NCBI RefSeq assembly: GCF_017298635.1 | Contig: NZ_CP071182.1 | Location: 1,798,001 to 1,862,000, forward strand | Origin: Paenalicyclobacillus mengziensis | GTDB taxonomy: Bacteria > Bacillota > Bacilli > Alicyclobacillales > Alicyclobacillaceae | Length of the DNA: 64,000 bases | Reading direction: 5' to 3' | Shown here: one piece after another, positions 9,617 to 18,127 of the stretch | Layout: every line of letters starts with the position of its first letter | Numbering within the stretch: the stretch's first letter is position 1 | The notes under the pieces: generated by a model | What the model was told of the DNA's origin: nothing | Database searches by the model: none | The model's input: only the letters and a program-made list of their open reading frames with translations | Translations under genes and position numbers: made by a program

Positions 9617-9818
9617 GACTGACCACCCCTCCATTTACCATTACACTTCACCATTCATTCTCATTCTTGGTTTCGGTCATAGGGTGTCTTAATAACAAAG
9701 CCTTCACACTGGCGGTTTGTGGGAACTCACGGCCAGCAGTTGTGTTCAATGAGGCGTGGTCGGTGTAGCCAAGATGTAGCCGTGGCCCGGATGAATGTTA
9801 TGATGTAGAAGACAGAAT

Positions 9819-9846
9819 TTTTCCGCATCCAGTTTTCCGCATCCAG
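9819..9846. repeat. 14-bp direct repeat before the M20 peptidase gene
   Basis: TTTTCCGCATCCAG occurs twice head to tail, ending just before the GGAGAGGAG ribosome-binding region. An extended -10-like TGTTATGAT lies at about 9797-9805. Confidence 0.85.
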
Positions 9847-9865
9847 TGGAGAGGAGATCGTTCAA

Positions 9866-11179
9866 ATGGAGTTTCGGACGGACAAGGCGCAACCATCAGC
9901 GCCTGCGGTTGAATCGCAGGGAACCGACCCAAAGTTGGTACCAAGCCTGGCACCAGAGGTCACCATGGCTTTTCACAAAATCGGGGCGGATAGTCGAGTG
10001 AAAGATGCGCTTGATTTTATTGATGAGGACAGCCAAAAAACGCTGCAGGAACAGATTCACTTGACTGAGATACCCGCACCGCCTTTTCACGAACAGCTTC
10101 GGGGGGAACACTACCGGCAACTTCTACAGGAACACGGGTTAGACGAGGTGCTGACGGACGCCGAGGGGAATGTGTATGGAACTGTGCGTGGGGCAGGAAA
10201 TGGCCCGACTGTTTTCATCTCTGCCCATCTTGACACCGTGTTCCCGGAAGGCACGGATACTAAGGTGAAAGAGAATAACGGGCGGTATTTTGCACCTGGC
10301 ATCTCCGACGATGGCCGCGGGCTAGCAGTGGTCCTTGCAGTCCTTCGCGCGCTCAAACAAAGCGGCATCCGCACGGTCGGTAACGTTATCTTCGGAGCAA
10401 CCGTCGGTGAAGAGGGATTGGGTGATTTGCGCGGAGTAAAGGCGTTTTTCAAGCATAATACTGATGTGGACGGCTTCATTTCAATTGAACCAGGCGATCC
10501 GACGAGAACGACATACCTAGCCACCGGCAGCCGCCGCTATCAGGTAACATTTCGCGGCCCGGGTGGACATAGCTTCGGAGCTTTCGGGATACCCAGTGCA
10601 ATCCATGCCCTCGGTCGGGCGGTCGCGGCAATCGCGGATATCGAAGTTCCTGCGAGCCCAAAGACAACTTTTACAGTTGGTGAAATTCGCGGTGGGACAT
10701 CCGTGAACACCATTGCTGCTGAGGCGTCAATGATGATAGACATGAGGTCGAACTCCATGGAAGAACTCGCAAAGTTGGAAGAACAAGTTCTGCCATGCAT
10801 CCACGAAGCGTTACAACGCGAAAACGAGCGTTGGGGTAGCCATGCTCTCACCGTTGACATTCAGCTTGTGGGCGATAGACCAGCAGGGGAGCAACCACAG
10901 GACGCCGCGATAGTTCAGGCTGCGCTTGGTGCTACACTCACGATGGGATTTAATCCTGGGCTCGATGAAGCCATGAGTACTGACTCCAACGTACCCATTA
11001 GCCTCGGTATCCCGGCGGTCACGCTTGGCGGTGGAGGTTCACCGGCGGGGATGCACACGCTTTCGGAATCGTTCGATCCGGTGAATGCACACTATGGCGT
11101 TCAGCGAACCTTTTTAACCTTGCTCGGGCTTGTCGGGGTGGATGGCTTGACAGAACCGCTGTTAAACCGTCATGAGTAG
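9866..11179 (+). CDS. M20 family peptidase (peptidase T-like)
   Basis: A 437-residue zinc aminopeptidase/carboxypeptidase-type protein. Metal-site motifs are SAHLDTV (His121, Asp123), ISDDGRG (Asp148/149), VGEEGLGD (Glu182, Glu183) and a C-terminal GMHTLSES His. The dimerisation domain lies between about 215 and 335 (GPGGHSFGAFG at its start). No signal peptide is seen, so it should be cytosolic and act on imported peptides or acylated amino acids. GGAGAGGAG lies about 9 bases before the ATG. It is a single gene, followed by a terminator at 11278. Exact substrate is unknown. Confidence 0.88.
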   Translation: MEFRTDKAQPSAPAVESQGTDPKLVPSLAPEVTMAFHKIGADSRVKDALDFIDEDSQKTLQEQIHLTEIPAPPFHEQLRGEHYRQLLQEHGLDEVLTDAEGNVYGTVRGAGNGPTVFISAHLDTVFPEGTDTKVKENNGRYFAPGISDDGRGLAVVLAVLRALKQSGIRTVGNVIFGATVGEEGLGDLRGVKAFFKHNTDVDGFISIEPGDPTRTTYLATGSRRYQVTFRGPGGHSFGAFGIPSAIHALGRAVAAIADIEVPASPKTTFTVGEIRGGTSVNTIAAEASMMIDMRSNSMEELAKLEEQVLPCIHEALQRENERWGSHALTVDIQLVGDRPAGEQPQDAAIVQAALGATLTMGFNPGLDEAMSTDSNVPISLGIPAVTLGGGGSPAGMHTLSESFDPVNAHYGVQRTFLTLLGLVGVDGLTEPLLNRHE

Positions 11180-11277
11180 GCTTAGCACGCTTTTACAACG
11201 CCGTTAAAACGCGAGCAACCGCTGTCGTCAAAGCGTCGCCGTCGCGAAACTGCTGATAAACCTTATCGTCTTTGCCA

Positions 11278-11307
11278 AAGTCAGGGCTTTGTTGCCCTGG
11301 CTTTTTC
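11278..11307 (+). terminator. rho-independent terminator after the M20 peptidase
   Basis: Stem AGTCAGGGC / GCCCTGGCT with a 6-base loop, followed by TTTTTCT. It separates the peptidase gene from the ABC importer operon. Confidence 0.85.
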
Positions 11308-11409
11308 TGTGTCGTCGCTTTTGAACCAATCTATCGTAGAGCGCATAGGCTGAGTCTGAAGAACCACCCAGGGCAAACGCCCACTTGGGGTAACAGGGGG
11401 ACATGAATC

Positions 11410-12492
11410 ATGCAAATGAACGCGAAGACGATGCGCAGAGGTGGAGCAGCCCTAGGCGCACTGCTTATGCTATCACTGGCTGGGTGCGGTACAGTCAATT
11501 CCACAACCGGATCGACTGGGACACCAGCGAGTCCAGGGACGAACACGGCAACAGGAAACAGTTCGTCCGGTTCTGGCAGCTCGAGTCAACCCATCACCGT
11601 ACGTTACTCTGAGGTGATTCGCTCCGTTTTTTATGCGCCCGCATACGTGGCGATGTCAGAAGGCTTTTTTAAACAGCACGGCTTAAATGTCCAGATGGTG
11701 ACTTCTGAGGGGTCCAACACCGGTGCTGCTGCGCTGCTCTCAGGGAGCGCAGATATCGCCCTTGTTGGACCAGAAACTTCAGTCTACATTTACAATCAGC
11801 ACGGAAGTCAAACGCTCAAGGTTTTTGACCAACTGACCAATACAGATGGCTCCTTTATCTTGTCGAAAAATAAGATGAACAACTTCACATGGAAGGATTT
11901 GCAAGGGCAGTCTATCATCAGTTGGCGGCCGGGAAGCTCACCGCAGATGGTACTGAATTACGACCTCAAGAAGAAGGGTGTGCAAGCGAACGTCATCACA
12001 AACATTGGCCCTTCTGCTATGGTCGGAGCGTTCGAGAGTGGAAAGGCGAACTTTATTCAGGTTTACGAACCGGTTGCTTCTCAACTCATCCAGTCTGGAA
12101 AGGCGTATTACGATGCATCCGTTGGGCAAGCCATCGGGACGTACCCAGAGACGGCCTTTGAAGCCACCAGCTCTTACATTAAAAGTCACCCACAGGTGAT
12201 TCAGGACTGGACGGACGCCATCTACCAAGCGACGCAGTACATCGACACCCACAGTGCGAACCAGGTGGCGACCGCAATCGCCCCGTATTTCACGGGGACG
12301 CCGACGAGCCTGATTGCGAGTTCCATCCAGCGCTATCAAAAGCTGCATGCCTGGGATGGCCAGATCTTGACCAAGTCCGCATTTAACACACTTCAGCAAG
12401 TATTGATTCAAAACGGTACTGAGAAAGCGAACCAGAAAGTGAACTATTCAGACGTTATCGACCCGAGTTTCGCACAGAACGTCAAGAAGTGA
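11410..12492 (+). CDS. NMT1/SsuA-type ABC transporter substrate-binding lipoprotein
   Basis: A 360-residue extracytoplasmic binding protein. The signal peptide ends in lipobox LSLAGC, and a Gly/Ser/Thr-rich tether follows to about residue 58. The mature domain begins ITVRYSEVIRSVFYAPAYVA and continues with EGFFKQHGL and ALLSGSADIALVGPE, which are typical of the NMT1/THI5, SsuA and TauA group. The ligand could be a sulfonate, a thiamine precursor or another small compound. AGGGGG lies 9 bases before ATG 11410. It starts a three-gene operon with an ATPase and a permease, an arrangement like ytlACD of B. subtilis. Confidence 0.88.
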   Translation: MQMNAKTMRRGGAALGALLMLSLAGCGTVNSTTGSTGTPASPGTNTATGNSSSGSGSSSQPITVRYSEVIRSVFYAPAYVAMSEGFFKQHGLNVQMVTSEGSNTGAAALLSGSADIALVGPETSVYIYNQHGSQTLKVFDQLTNTDGSFILSKNKMNNFTWKDLQGQSIISWRPGSSPQMVLNYDLKKKGVQANVITNIGPSAMVGAFESGKANFIQVYEPVASQLIQSGKAYYDASVGQAIGTYPETAFEATSSYIKSHPQVIQDWTDAIYQATQYIDTHSANQVATAIAPYFTGTPTSLIASSIQRYQKLHAWDGQILTKSAFNTLQQVLIQNGTEKANQKVNYSDVIDPSFAQNVKK

Positions 12493-12541
12493 CGTAAACT
12501 TTTCCGGACCCATTGCGAAACCAGGAAAGGAGGTCTGTCGA

Positions 12542-13318
12542 ATGTCACAAATTGAACTTCGCAATGTCTCATTACGCTATTTTACATCGAAGGAAGAGAC
12601 GGAAGCCTTACGCGGAGTGAACTTAACCATTGACGAAGGGGAATTCGTTGCCATCGTCGGCCCGAGCGGTTGTGGAAAGAGTACATTGCTTTCTTTAATT
12701 TCAGGGATGTTGCAACCGACATCAGGTGAGGTTCTGCTCTACGGTAAACGTCTTATAGAACCTTCTAAACGTGTCGGTTACATGCTGCAGCATGATTATC
12801 TCTTTGAATGGCGTGACGTTCTAAGCAACGTCCTGGTTGGTGCAGAGGTCCGGGGCATGAACATGAAATCCGCCACGATGCGCGCGCAAAGTTTGCTCGA
12901 CCGTTACGGTTTAGCGGGATTCGTAAAACACAACCCCAAACAGCTATCCGGCGGTATGCGTCAGCGAGTGGCGCTGATTCGGACCTTGGTGGTGCAACCG
13001 GATGTGTTGCTGCTTGATGAACCGTTTTCAGCTCTGGATTTTCAAACACGCCTATCTCTTTCTGACGAAATCGGGACCATCTTACGAGAGCAGCATAAGA
13101 CCGTGATTTTGGTGACGCACGACATTTCTGAAGCCATCTCGATGGCAGACAGGGTTGTTGTGATGTCTAATCGGCCGAGCAAGGTCAAGGCTGACCACCA
13201 CATCAGCTACGCAGACGGAAGACCGTCACCTTTCATGACGCGGCAGAGGCCAGAGTATAACGATTACTTCCAAACCATCTGGGGGGAGTTGGAAGAGCAT
13301 GTACGAGTCTCAGAGTAG
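12542..13318 (+). CDS. ABC transporter ATP-binding protein (nitrate/sulfonate class)
   Basis: A 258-residue ATPase with Walker A GPSGCGKST (about 39-47), a Q-loop near MLQHDYLFEW, signature [10 protein letters not shown], Walker B VLLLDEPFSALD and switch His in LVTHDISEA. LFEWRDVLSNV and the SNRPSK segment fit the SsuB/TauB/YtlC class. It energises import by the adjacent permease. AAAGGAGG lies about 8 bases before the ATG. Its last 20 bases overlap the permease start, which indicates translational coupling. Confidence 0.93.
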   Translation: MSQIELRNVSLRYFTSKEETEALRGVNLTIDEGEFVAIVGPSGCGKSTLLSLISGMLQPTSGEVLLYGKRLIEPSKRVGYMLQHDYLFEWRDVLSNVLVGAEVRGMNMKSATMRAQSLLDRYGLAGFVKHNPKQLSGGMRQRVALIRTLVVQPDVLLLDEPFSALDFQTRLSLSDEIGTILREQHKTVILVTHDISEAISMADRVVVMSNRPSKVKADHHISYADGRPSPFMTRQRPEYNDYFQTIWGELEEHVRVSE

Positions 13319-14180
13319 CAACCTGAAACACAAACTTGCGTCTGGCCACTCGAAGCCTTCTGAGCCCCAGGACGGGGTCATGACGCCAAGTGCTGAATAC
13401 AAGCAGTTCATCCGACGTCGCCGTCGCCAGGTGCTATGGATCCGCATATCGCAGATTGTACTCCTCATCTTGATTCTCGCGGTGTGGGAACTCGCGGCAA
13501 AGCTGCAGTGGGTAAATCCGATGCTTACAAGCAGCCCCTCACAAATCGTCTCGATGGTTGGACAACTGGTTCATAACGGTGAAATCCTGTCGGATAGTTT
13601 AATTACAGCAAAAGAAACAGTGATTGGTTTTGTGGCTTCGATGGCGATTGGTATCGTCGCAGCTGTTGTCCTGTGGTGGTCATCCTATGCGGCAAATGTC
13701 CTTGACCCCTACTTGGTTGTTTTGAACGCATTACCGAAAGTCGCATTGGGGCCAATCTTCTACATTTGGCTTGGTGACCAAAAGTCCATTTACGGGATGG
13801 CGATTGCCATTTCAGTGGTTGTCACTGTCATGATGCTTGCATCTGGGTTCCATGAAGTTGACAGTGGCAAGCTGAAACTGATGGAATCGTTTGGGGCGAG
13901 TAAATGGCAGGTGCTAAAAAAGGTTGTCTTGCCGGCCTCCATTCCCAATCTGGTGGCAACCATGAAGGTCAACGTAGGACTGACCTTGGTTGGCGTCATT
14001 ATGGGCGAATTCCTATCTGCAAAAGCAGGACTTGGATTCCTCATTACGTACGGTGGTCAGGTCTTTCAAATGGGCTTGGTGATGACGAGTATCCTTATCC
14101 TCGTCCTGTTCTCCCTCATTATGTATGGGTTGGTCAGCTACTTTGGACGGTGGTTACTGACGAAGTATCATTTTGAATAG
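13299..14180 (+). CDS. ABC transporter permease (nitrate/sulfonate class)
   Basis: A 293-residue inner-membrane permease with about six hydrophobic segments. The coupling EAA loop is visible as KLMESFGASKWQVLKKVVLP, followed by SIPNLVA. The first 45 residues are hydrophilic and may be partly untranslated if a later start is used (for example ATG 13380). The assigned ATG overlaps the ATPase gene by 20 bp. Together with the binding protein and ATPase it forms a complete type I importer. A strong terminator follows at 14218. Confidence 0.9.
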   Translation: MYESQSSNLKHKLASGHSKPSEPQDGVMTPSAEYKQFIRRRRRQVLWIRISQIVLLILILAVWELAAKLQWVNPMLTSSPSQIVSMVGQLVHNGEILSDSLITAKETVIGFVASMAIGIVAAVVLWWSSYAANVLDPYLVVLNALPKVALGPIFYIWLGDQKSIYGMAIAISVVVTVMMLASGFHEVDSGKLKLMESFGASKWQVLKKVVLPASIPNLVATMKVNVGLTLVGVIMGEFLSAKAGLGFLITYGGQVFQMGLVMTSILILVLFSLIMYGLVSYFGRWLLTKYHFE

Positions 14181-14217
14181 CAGGTTTGCGTGTCTTCAAT
14201 TCAACTGAACGAGTGTT

Positions 14218-14254
14218 GCACAGTCTGAAAGTAGGGACAGACTGTGCTTTTTTT
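14218..14254 (+). terminator. rho-independent terminator of the ABC importer operon
   Basis: Perfect 10-bp stem GCACAGTCTG / CAGACTGTGC around a 10-base loop, followed by seven T. Confidence 0.95.
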
Positions 14255-14398
14255 GTTTGGTGTTTTTGGATTTTCTCAGCTGAAGTGCTATCTTCATAGA
14301 GTAGTCCGTGACATGGTGACATGGCCGTGTTCATCTTAAGGCAGTGTCCGTGTTTCTGGATTGCAGTTTTTCATGCCAATGGGAAAGGGGTCTTGAAG

Positions 14399-14962
14399 AT
14401 GTACGATGTTGCGATTGTAGGAGCGGGTCCGGCAGGAGCAAGTGCTGCTATTTTTACCGCAAAAGCTGGAAAGAAAACAGTTGTGTTTGACAACAACCTG
14501 AGTGTGACAAGACGAGCATGGATTGAGAATCATTACGGAGCAATGGACATCACGGGACCCGATTTAGTAGATACCGGTAAAAAACAAGCGGAAAAACACG
14601 GAGCAGAAATTGTGACTGCGGGTGTTGAGAACATCGTTAGCATCGACGGAGGATTTCAGATCTCGACGGACAACGGGACGTATGAGGCAAAACATGTCAT
14701 TATTGCGACCGGTATGTACACGGACCTCGCTGAAAAGATTGGCCTCCACACCAAACCCGGAACGGAGCCGCGGATCAAGACGATCCTCGATTTGGATGCA
14801 GCAGGTAAAACCAACATCCCTGGCATTTGGGGAGCAGGTACGATTGCCGGCGTGAGCATGCACACCATCATCACGGCTGGTGACGGCGCCAAAGTTGCCA
14901 TTAACCTCATCAGTGAGATGAACGGGGCTCGGTATGTCGATCACGATGTGTTAAAACAGTAA
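14399..14962 (+). CDS. short FAD/NAD(P)-binding oxidoreductase (thioredoxin-reductase-like)
   Basis: A 187-residue flavoprotein. The N-terminal dinucleotide fold is clear (YDVAIVGAGPAGASAA), as are the second FAD segment (VIIATGMYTD) and the C-terminal GIWGAGTIAGVS block. It is about 120 residues shorter than thioredoxin reductase: the inserted NAD(P)H domain and the CxxC pair are both missing, so it is a single FAD domain. An external electron donor or partner is therefore needed. The start was set at ATG 14399, 8 bases after GAAAGGGG; the frame is open back to 14321. It stands between two terminators and is monocistronic. Confidence 0.82.
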   Translation: MYDVAIVGAGPAGASAAIFTAKAGKKTVVFDNNLSVTRRAWIENHYGAMDITGPDLVDTGKKQAEKHGAEIVTAGVENIVSIDGGFQISTDNGTYEAKHVIIATGMYTDLAEKIGLHTKPGTEPRIKTILDLDAAGKTNIPGIWGAGTIAGVSMHTIITAGDGAKVAINLISEMNGARYVDHDVLKQ

Positions 14963-15032
14963 TACCGTCTTTCCCCTCGTCGAGTTCGAACAAAGGTTTC
15001 TAGGTCGCGTGCAAAAAAATACTTATGGAAGA

Positions 15033-15059
15033 GGCCTTGGGTTCTCCCAAGGCCTTTTT
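15033..15059 (+). terminator. rho-independent terminator after the short flavoprotein gene
   Basis: Perfect 9-bp stem GGCCTTGGG / CCCAAGGCC, loop TTCT, then five T. The preceding A-run at 15013-15019 could let it work in both directions. Confidence 0.93.
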
Positions 15060-15459
15060 CGATCCAATTCTGTGGAAGAAGTGAAATTATTTCAAGATTT
15101 AATCGAATCATTTTCTTTTTGTTTCGAGGACTATGGAAAATGGTTCCCTTTGCTCTGCTTGGTAGGTCCGCAGTGTTCTAAGATCTGCTTGAATCCAATA
15201 TTTCTGGTTGTTGGGCGACCCAAACGATTTTTCCTCGTGTTTGAGGTGGGTAGTTTCGGGAGCACGGCGGTCACAACCGGGGGGAGCGGATGGTGTGTGT
15301 CTCGTCTTGACGGTGCTCGAATGACCTCGAATCAGGGCAAGAGACACATGGACCGGGGACTCCGAGGCAGAAGAGGGTGAAAAAGCGTAGTCGAACCTCC
15401 GGTGTGTGTGCAGCATGACGTTGATTTGCTCTAAACTCGCCTTCCAGGGGGAGAGGCAA
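15060..15459 (+). promoter_or_regulatory. 400-bp leader region upstream of the zinc-ribbon/frdCAB operon
   Basis: No gene is supported here. It must hold the promoter of the operon; I cannot name a convincing -35/-10 pair. A potential hairpin pairs TGTGTCTC (15296-15303) with GAGACACA (15341-15348) across about 37 bases. An open frame at 15009-15380 lacks a good ribosome-binding site and is not called. Confidence 0.35.
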
Positions 15460-15669
15460 ATGGAACAGTCCCGTTGTTGTGGTGCGCCGATCGTTGTCGA
15501 AATCAGGCCCGACTTGCCAAACTTTACTGATGATGATTATGAGCTGCGAGTTCCGTTTCAGGTCTGCTCCAAGTGTGGAGCAATTCTTATTGAAGACAAG
15601 TATCAGTACGAAGACCAGTACCAAGGAGGGAAAGCTCGACATGCAGCTGCAAAAGGCACTGTCCTATAA
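15460..15669 (+). CDS. small zinc-ribbon-like protein preceding frdC
   Basis: A 69-residue protein, acidic in the middle, with Cys pairs CC near the N terminus and CSKC around residue 36. Together these could bind zinc or another metal. The ATG at 15460 follows GGGGGAGAGG by a few bases, and upstream in-frame starts lack a site. Its 3' end overlaps the frdC start (15641) by 29 bp, and the frdC ribosome-binding site lies inside this gene, so the two are probably translationally coupled. I do not recognise the family. A role in biogenesis or regulation of the Frd complex is inference from position only. Confidence 0.7.
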   Translation: MEQSRCCGAPIVVEIRPDLPNFTDDDYELRVPFQVCSKCGAILIEDKYQYEDQYQGGKARHAAAKGTVL

Positions 15670-16273
15670 CCCGCGAGGAGACTTCCTGGTTGAGACAGCT
15701 CAGATGGTTAGCGGACTACTCTTGGTTCTTTTTTTGTGGGCACATATGTTGTTCGTCGCCTCAATTTGGCTTGGTCAAGGGTCCTTCAACGCTTTAGCTG
15801 GATTTATGGACCGTTATGGGCTCCTGCCGCTGACTATCGTACTTCTTGTTTTAATTTTTGGTACGCACATAGGTGCAGTAATGCGCCGCATGCCGCGACA
15901 GTACGCTGAACAGCGGACCGTCTGGAGACATGCAAAGCTGATTCATCACGGTGACACATGGTCCTGGGTTTTTCAATCCATCACCGGATCGGCCATCATC
16001 ATCCTTGCAGTGGTGCACATTGCCATTGTGTCTTTTGCTGGTATCAGCGTTCACTTGAGCGCTTTGCGTGTAGCAAACCCTGGATTCCTCATTTTTTACA
16101 TCGTTTTGCTGCTGCTCTCGGAGTATCATGCCAGCGTCGGACTATATCGGATCTTGGTGAAATGGGGATTCGTGAATCGTCACAGCATGAAACGAGTACT
16201 AAACGTCGTCAGTCTATTATTCATCGTCGTCGGTGGCGTTTCATTGGGGATTCTGTACTCATTGGGGGCGTAA
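15641..16273 (+). CDS. frdC: fumarate reductase/succinate dehydrogenase diheme cytochrome b subunit
   Basis: A 210-residue membrane anchor with five hydrophobic helices. Four His at positions expected for two heme b groups are present: His35 (WAHMLF), His76 (GTHIG), His126 (VVHIA) and His163 (SEYHASVGLY). Glu161, two residues before the last His, matches the essential Glu of the proton (E-)pathway in Wolinella FrdC, and the EYHASVGLYR and HGDTWSWVFQ blocks also resemble that protein. The ATG at 15641 follows AAGGAGGG; the frame is open back to 15479. It anchors FrdAB and passes electrons to or from menaquinone. Confidence 0.9.
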   Translation: MQLQKALSYNPRGDFLVETAQMVSGLLLVLFLWAHMLFVASIWLGQGSFNALAGFMDRYGLLPLTIVLLVLIFGTHIGAVMRRMPRQYAEQRTVWRHAKLIHHGDTWSWVFQSITGSAIIILAVVHIAIVSFAGISVHLSALRVANPGFLIFYIVLLLLSEYHASVGLYRILVKWGFVNRHSMKRVLNVVSLLFIVVGGVSLGILYSLGA

Positions 16274-16279
16274 GGATAG

Positions 16280-18103
16280 ATGGGGCACTACGACATGTTT
16301 GTAACCGACGTGCTGGTCATCGGCGCCGGATTGGCTGGTGAACGAGCCGCCATTGAATCCGCGCGAAATGGACTCAATGTCACACTACTTAGCTTGGTGC
16401 CACCACGAAGGTCGCACAGTTCCGCTGCACAAGGCGGCATGCAGGCCGCACTAGGCAACACAGCAATGGGGAAAGGTGACAGTTCGGATATCCATTTTAT
16501 GGACACTGTGAAAGGCTCAGACTGGGGCTGTGAACAGGACGTAGCGAGATTATTTGCGAATACGGCCCCGATTGTGATGCGCGAAATGGCGCACTGGGGC
16601 GTTCCTTGGAGCCGTGTTACACTCGAAAAACGCATTTATGACGGACAAGAGATCCATGAAGACCCAGCAAAGGTTGGACTCATTGCAGCGCGTAACTTTG
16701 GTGGAACGGCGAAGTGGCGGACCTGTTATACATCGGACGGGACAGGTCATACCGTTCTATACACGATGGACAGCATCGTTCAGAAATACGGAATTACTGT
16801 TCACGATCGCGTCGAAGCGCTCAGCCTGATTCACGATGGCGAGACTTGTTACGGCGCAATCGTTCGTGACCTTCGAAACGGTGAACTCCGGGTATATACC
16901 GCGAAGTCTACCGTTATCGCAACAGGTGGATATGGGCGCCTGTACGGTGCTTCTACAAATGCCGTGATTAACGAAGGAACGGGCATGTCCATTGCTTACG
17001 AGACGGGTGTTGTTCCGCTCGGAAACATGGAGGCCGTACAGTTTCACCCAACCGGCATCGTGCCATCGTGGATCCTGATTACAGAAGGAGCGCGCGGTGA
17101 CGGCGGATACTTACTCGATAAAAATGGCTATCGATTCATGCCGGACTACGAACCGAACAAAAAGGAACTTGCCTCCCGCGACGTCGTATCGAGGCGAATG
17201 ATTCAGCACATCCGTGCGGGTTACGGTGTGGACAGTCCGTATGGACAGCATCTGTGGCTCGATATTCGGCATCTCGGAGCCAAGCATATCAATACAAACC
17301 TACGGGAGATTGCGACCATCTGCAGACAGTTTAACGGGATCGATCCGGTAAACGACTTGATTCCTGTTCGACCCACTCAGCACTACAGCATGGGTGGTAT
17401 TCGGACGAACATCGACGGACAGGCTTACGGATTGAAAAATCTCTATGCGCTTGGCGAGGCCGCATGTTGGGACCTTCACGGCTTCAATCGACTTGGCGGG
17501 AACTCGCTTGCGGAAACGGTTGTTGCCGGCAAGATAATCGGAGAGAAGATAGCCGAGTTTACGAAGGACGTCTCCTTGAACGTATCGACGTCTCTCGTCG
17601 AAGACCATCTGTTGATGCAACAGCAGAAAATTGAGAAGCTGCGCGAGAGAAAGGGCACGGAGAACGTGTACGAACTCCGCAATCGGATGGAAACGGCCCT
17701 CAACACAAACGTACACGTGTTCCGCACGGAAGAACACCTTCAGGCTGCGGTGGACGAGCTGCGGGAACTCAACGAGCGTGCAAAGTATATTCAACTTCGC
17801 GGGGATGGGAAAGGTGCTGACCCAGAGTTGGCCTTTGCCCTTCGGCTTCCAGGCATGATTCGTCTCGCCTTGACGATTGCAACAGGGGCACTGGCCAGAA
17901 AGGAGAGCCGCGGCAGTCATTTCCGCGAGGACTATCCAAAGCGCGACGATGAAAACTGGCTGAAGCGGACACTCGCTTATTGGCGGGAAGGTGCTAGTGA
18001 GCCAGAACTTCAGTACGAACCGGTGAAGATTACGGAATCCCCGCCTGGAGACCGTGGCTATGGCGAAGCAACCGCTGGCGCTAAACCTTTGGTTAAGCAA
18101 TAA
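16280..18103 (+). CDS. frdA: fumarate reductase/succinate dehydrogenase flavoprotein subunit
   Basis: A 607-residue catalytic subunit that interconverts fumarate and succinate on the cytoplasmic face. The FAD fold is VLVIGAGLAGERAA, and His46 in RRSHSSAAQGG is the expected covalent FAD attachment residue. Strong blocks shared with epsilonproteobacterial FrdA are HFMDTVKGSDWGC, FGGTAKWRTCYT, GNMEAVQFHPTG, ASRDVVSRRMI, HGFNRLGGNSL and SRGSHFREDYPKRDD. The start has AAGGAT upstream; an in-frame ATG five codons later is an alternative. It lies 6 bp after frdC and 24 bp before frdB. The direction of catalysis in the cell cannot be read from sequence. Confidence 0.95.
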   Translation: MGHYDMFVTDVLVIGAGLAGERAAIESARNGLNVTLLSLVPPRRSHSSAAQGGMQAALGNTAMGKGDSSDIHFMDTVKGSDWGCEQDVARLFANTAPIVMREMAHWGVPWSRVTLEKRIYDGQEIHEDPAKVGLIAARNFGGTAKWRTCYTSDGTGHTVLYTMDSIVQKYGITVHDRVEALSLIHDGETCYGAIVRDLRNGELRVYTAKSTVIATGGYGRLYGASTNAVINEGTGMSIAYETGVVPLGNMEAVQFHPTGIVPSWILITEGARGDGGYLLDKNGYRFMPDYEPNKKELASRDVVSRRMIQHIRAGYGVDSPYGQHLWLDIRHLGAKHINTNLREIATICRQFNGIDPVNDLIPVRPTQHYSMGGIRTNIDGQAYGLKNLYALGEAACWDLHGFNRLGGNSLAETVVAGKIIGEKIAEFTKDVSLNVSTSLVEDHLLMQQQKIEKLRERKGTENVYELRNRMETALNTNVHVFRTEEHLQAAVDELRELNERAKYIQLRGDGKGADPELAFALRLPGMIRLALTIATGALARKESRGSHFREDYPKRDDENWLKRTLAYWREGASEPELQYEPVKITESPPGDRGYGEATAGAKPLVKQ

Positions 18104-18127
18104 CGAGGTGGATGGGAGGACACTAGC

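Noticed and set aside
11330..11409. TPP riboswitch ahead of the NMT1/THI5-like importer
   Set aside because: A GGCTGAG piece and a GGGC-AAAC-GCCC hairpin are present, but the conserved second half of the TPP aptamer is not found.
15009..15380. 123-codon frame in the frd leader
   Set aside because: No ribosome-binding site, and its start lies within the upstream terminator region.
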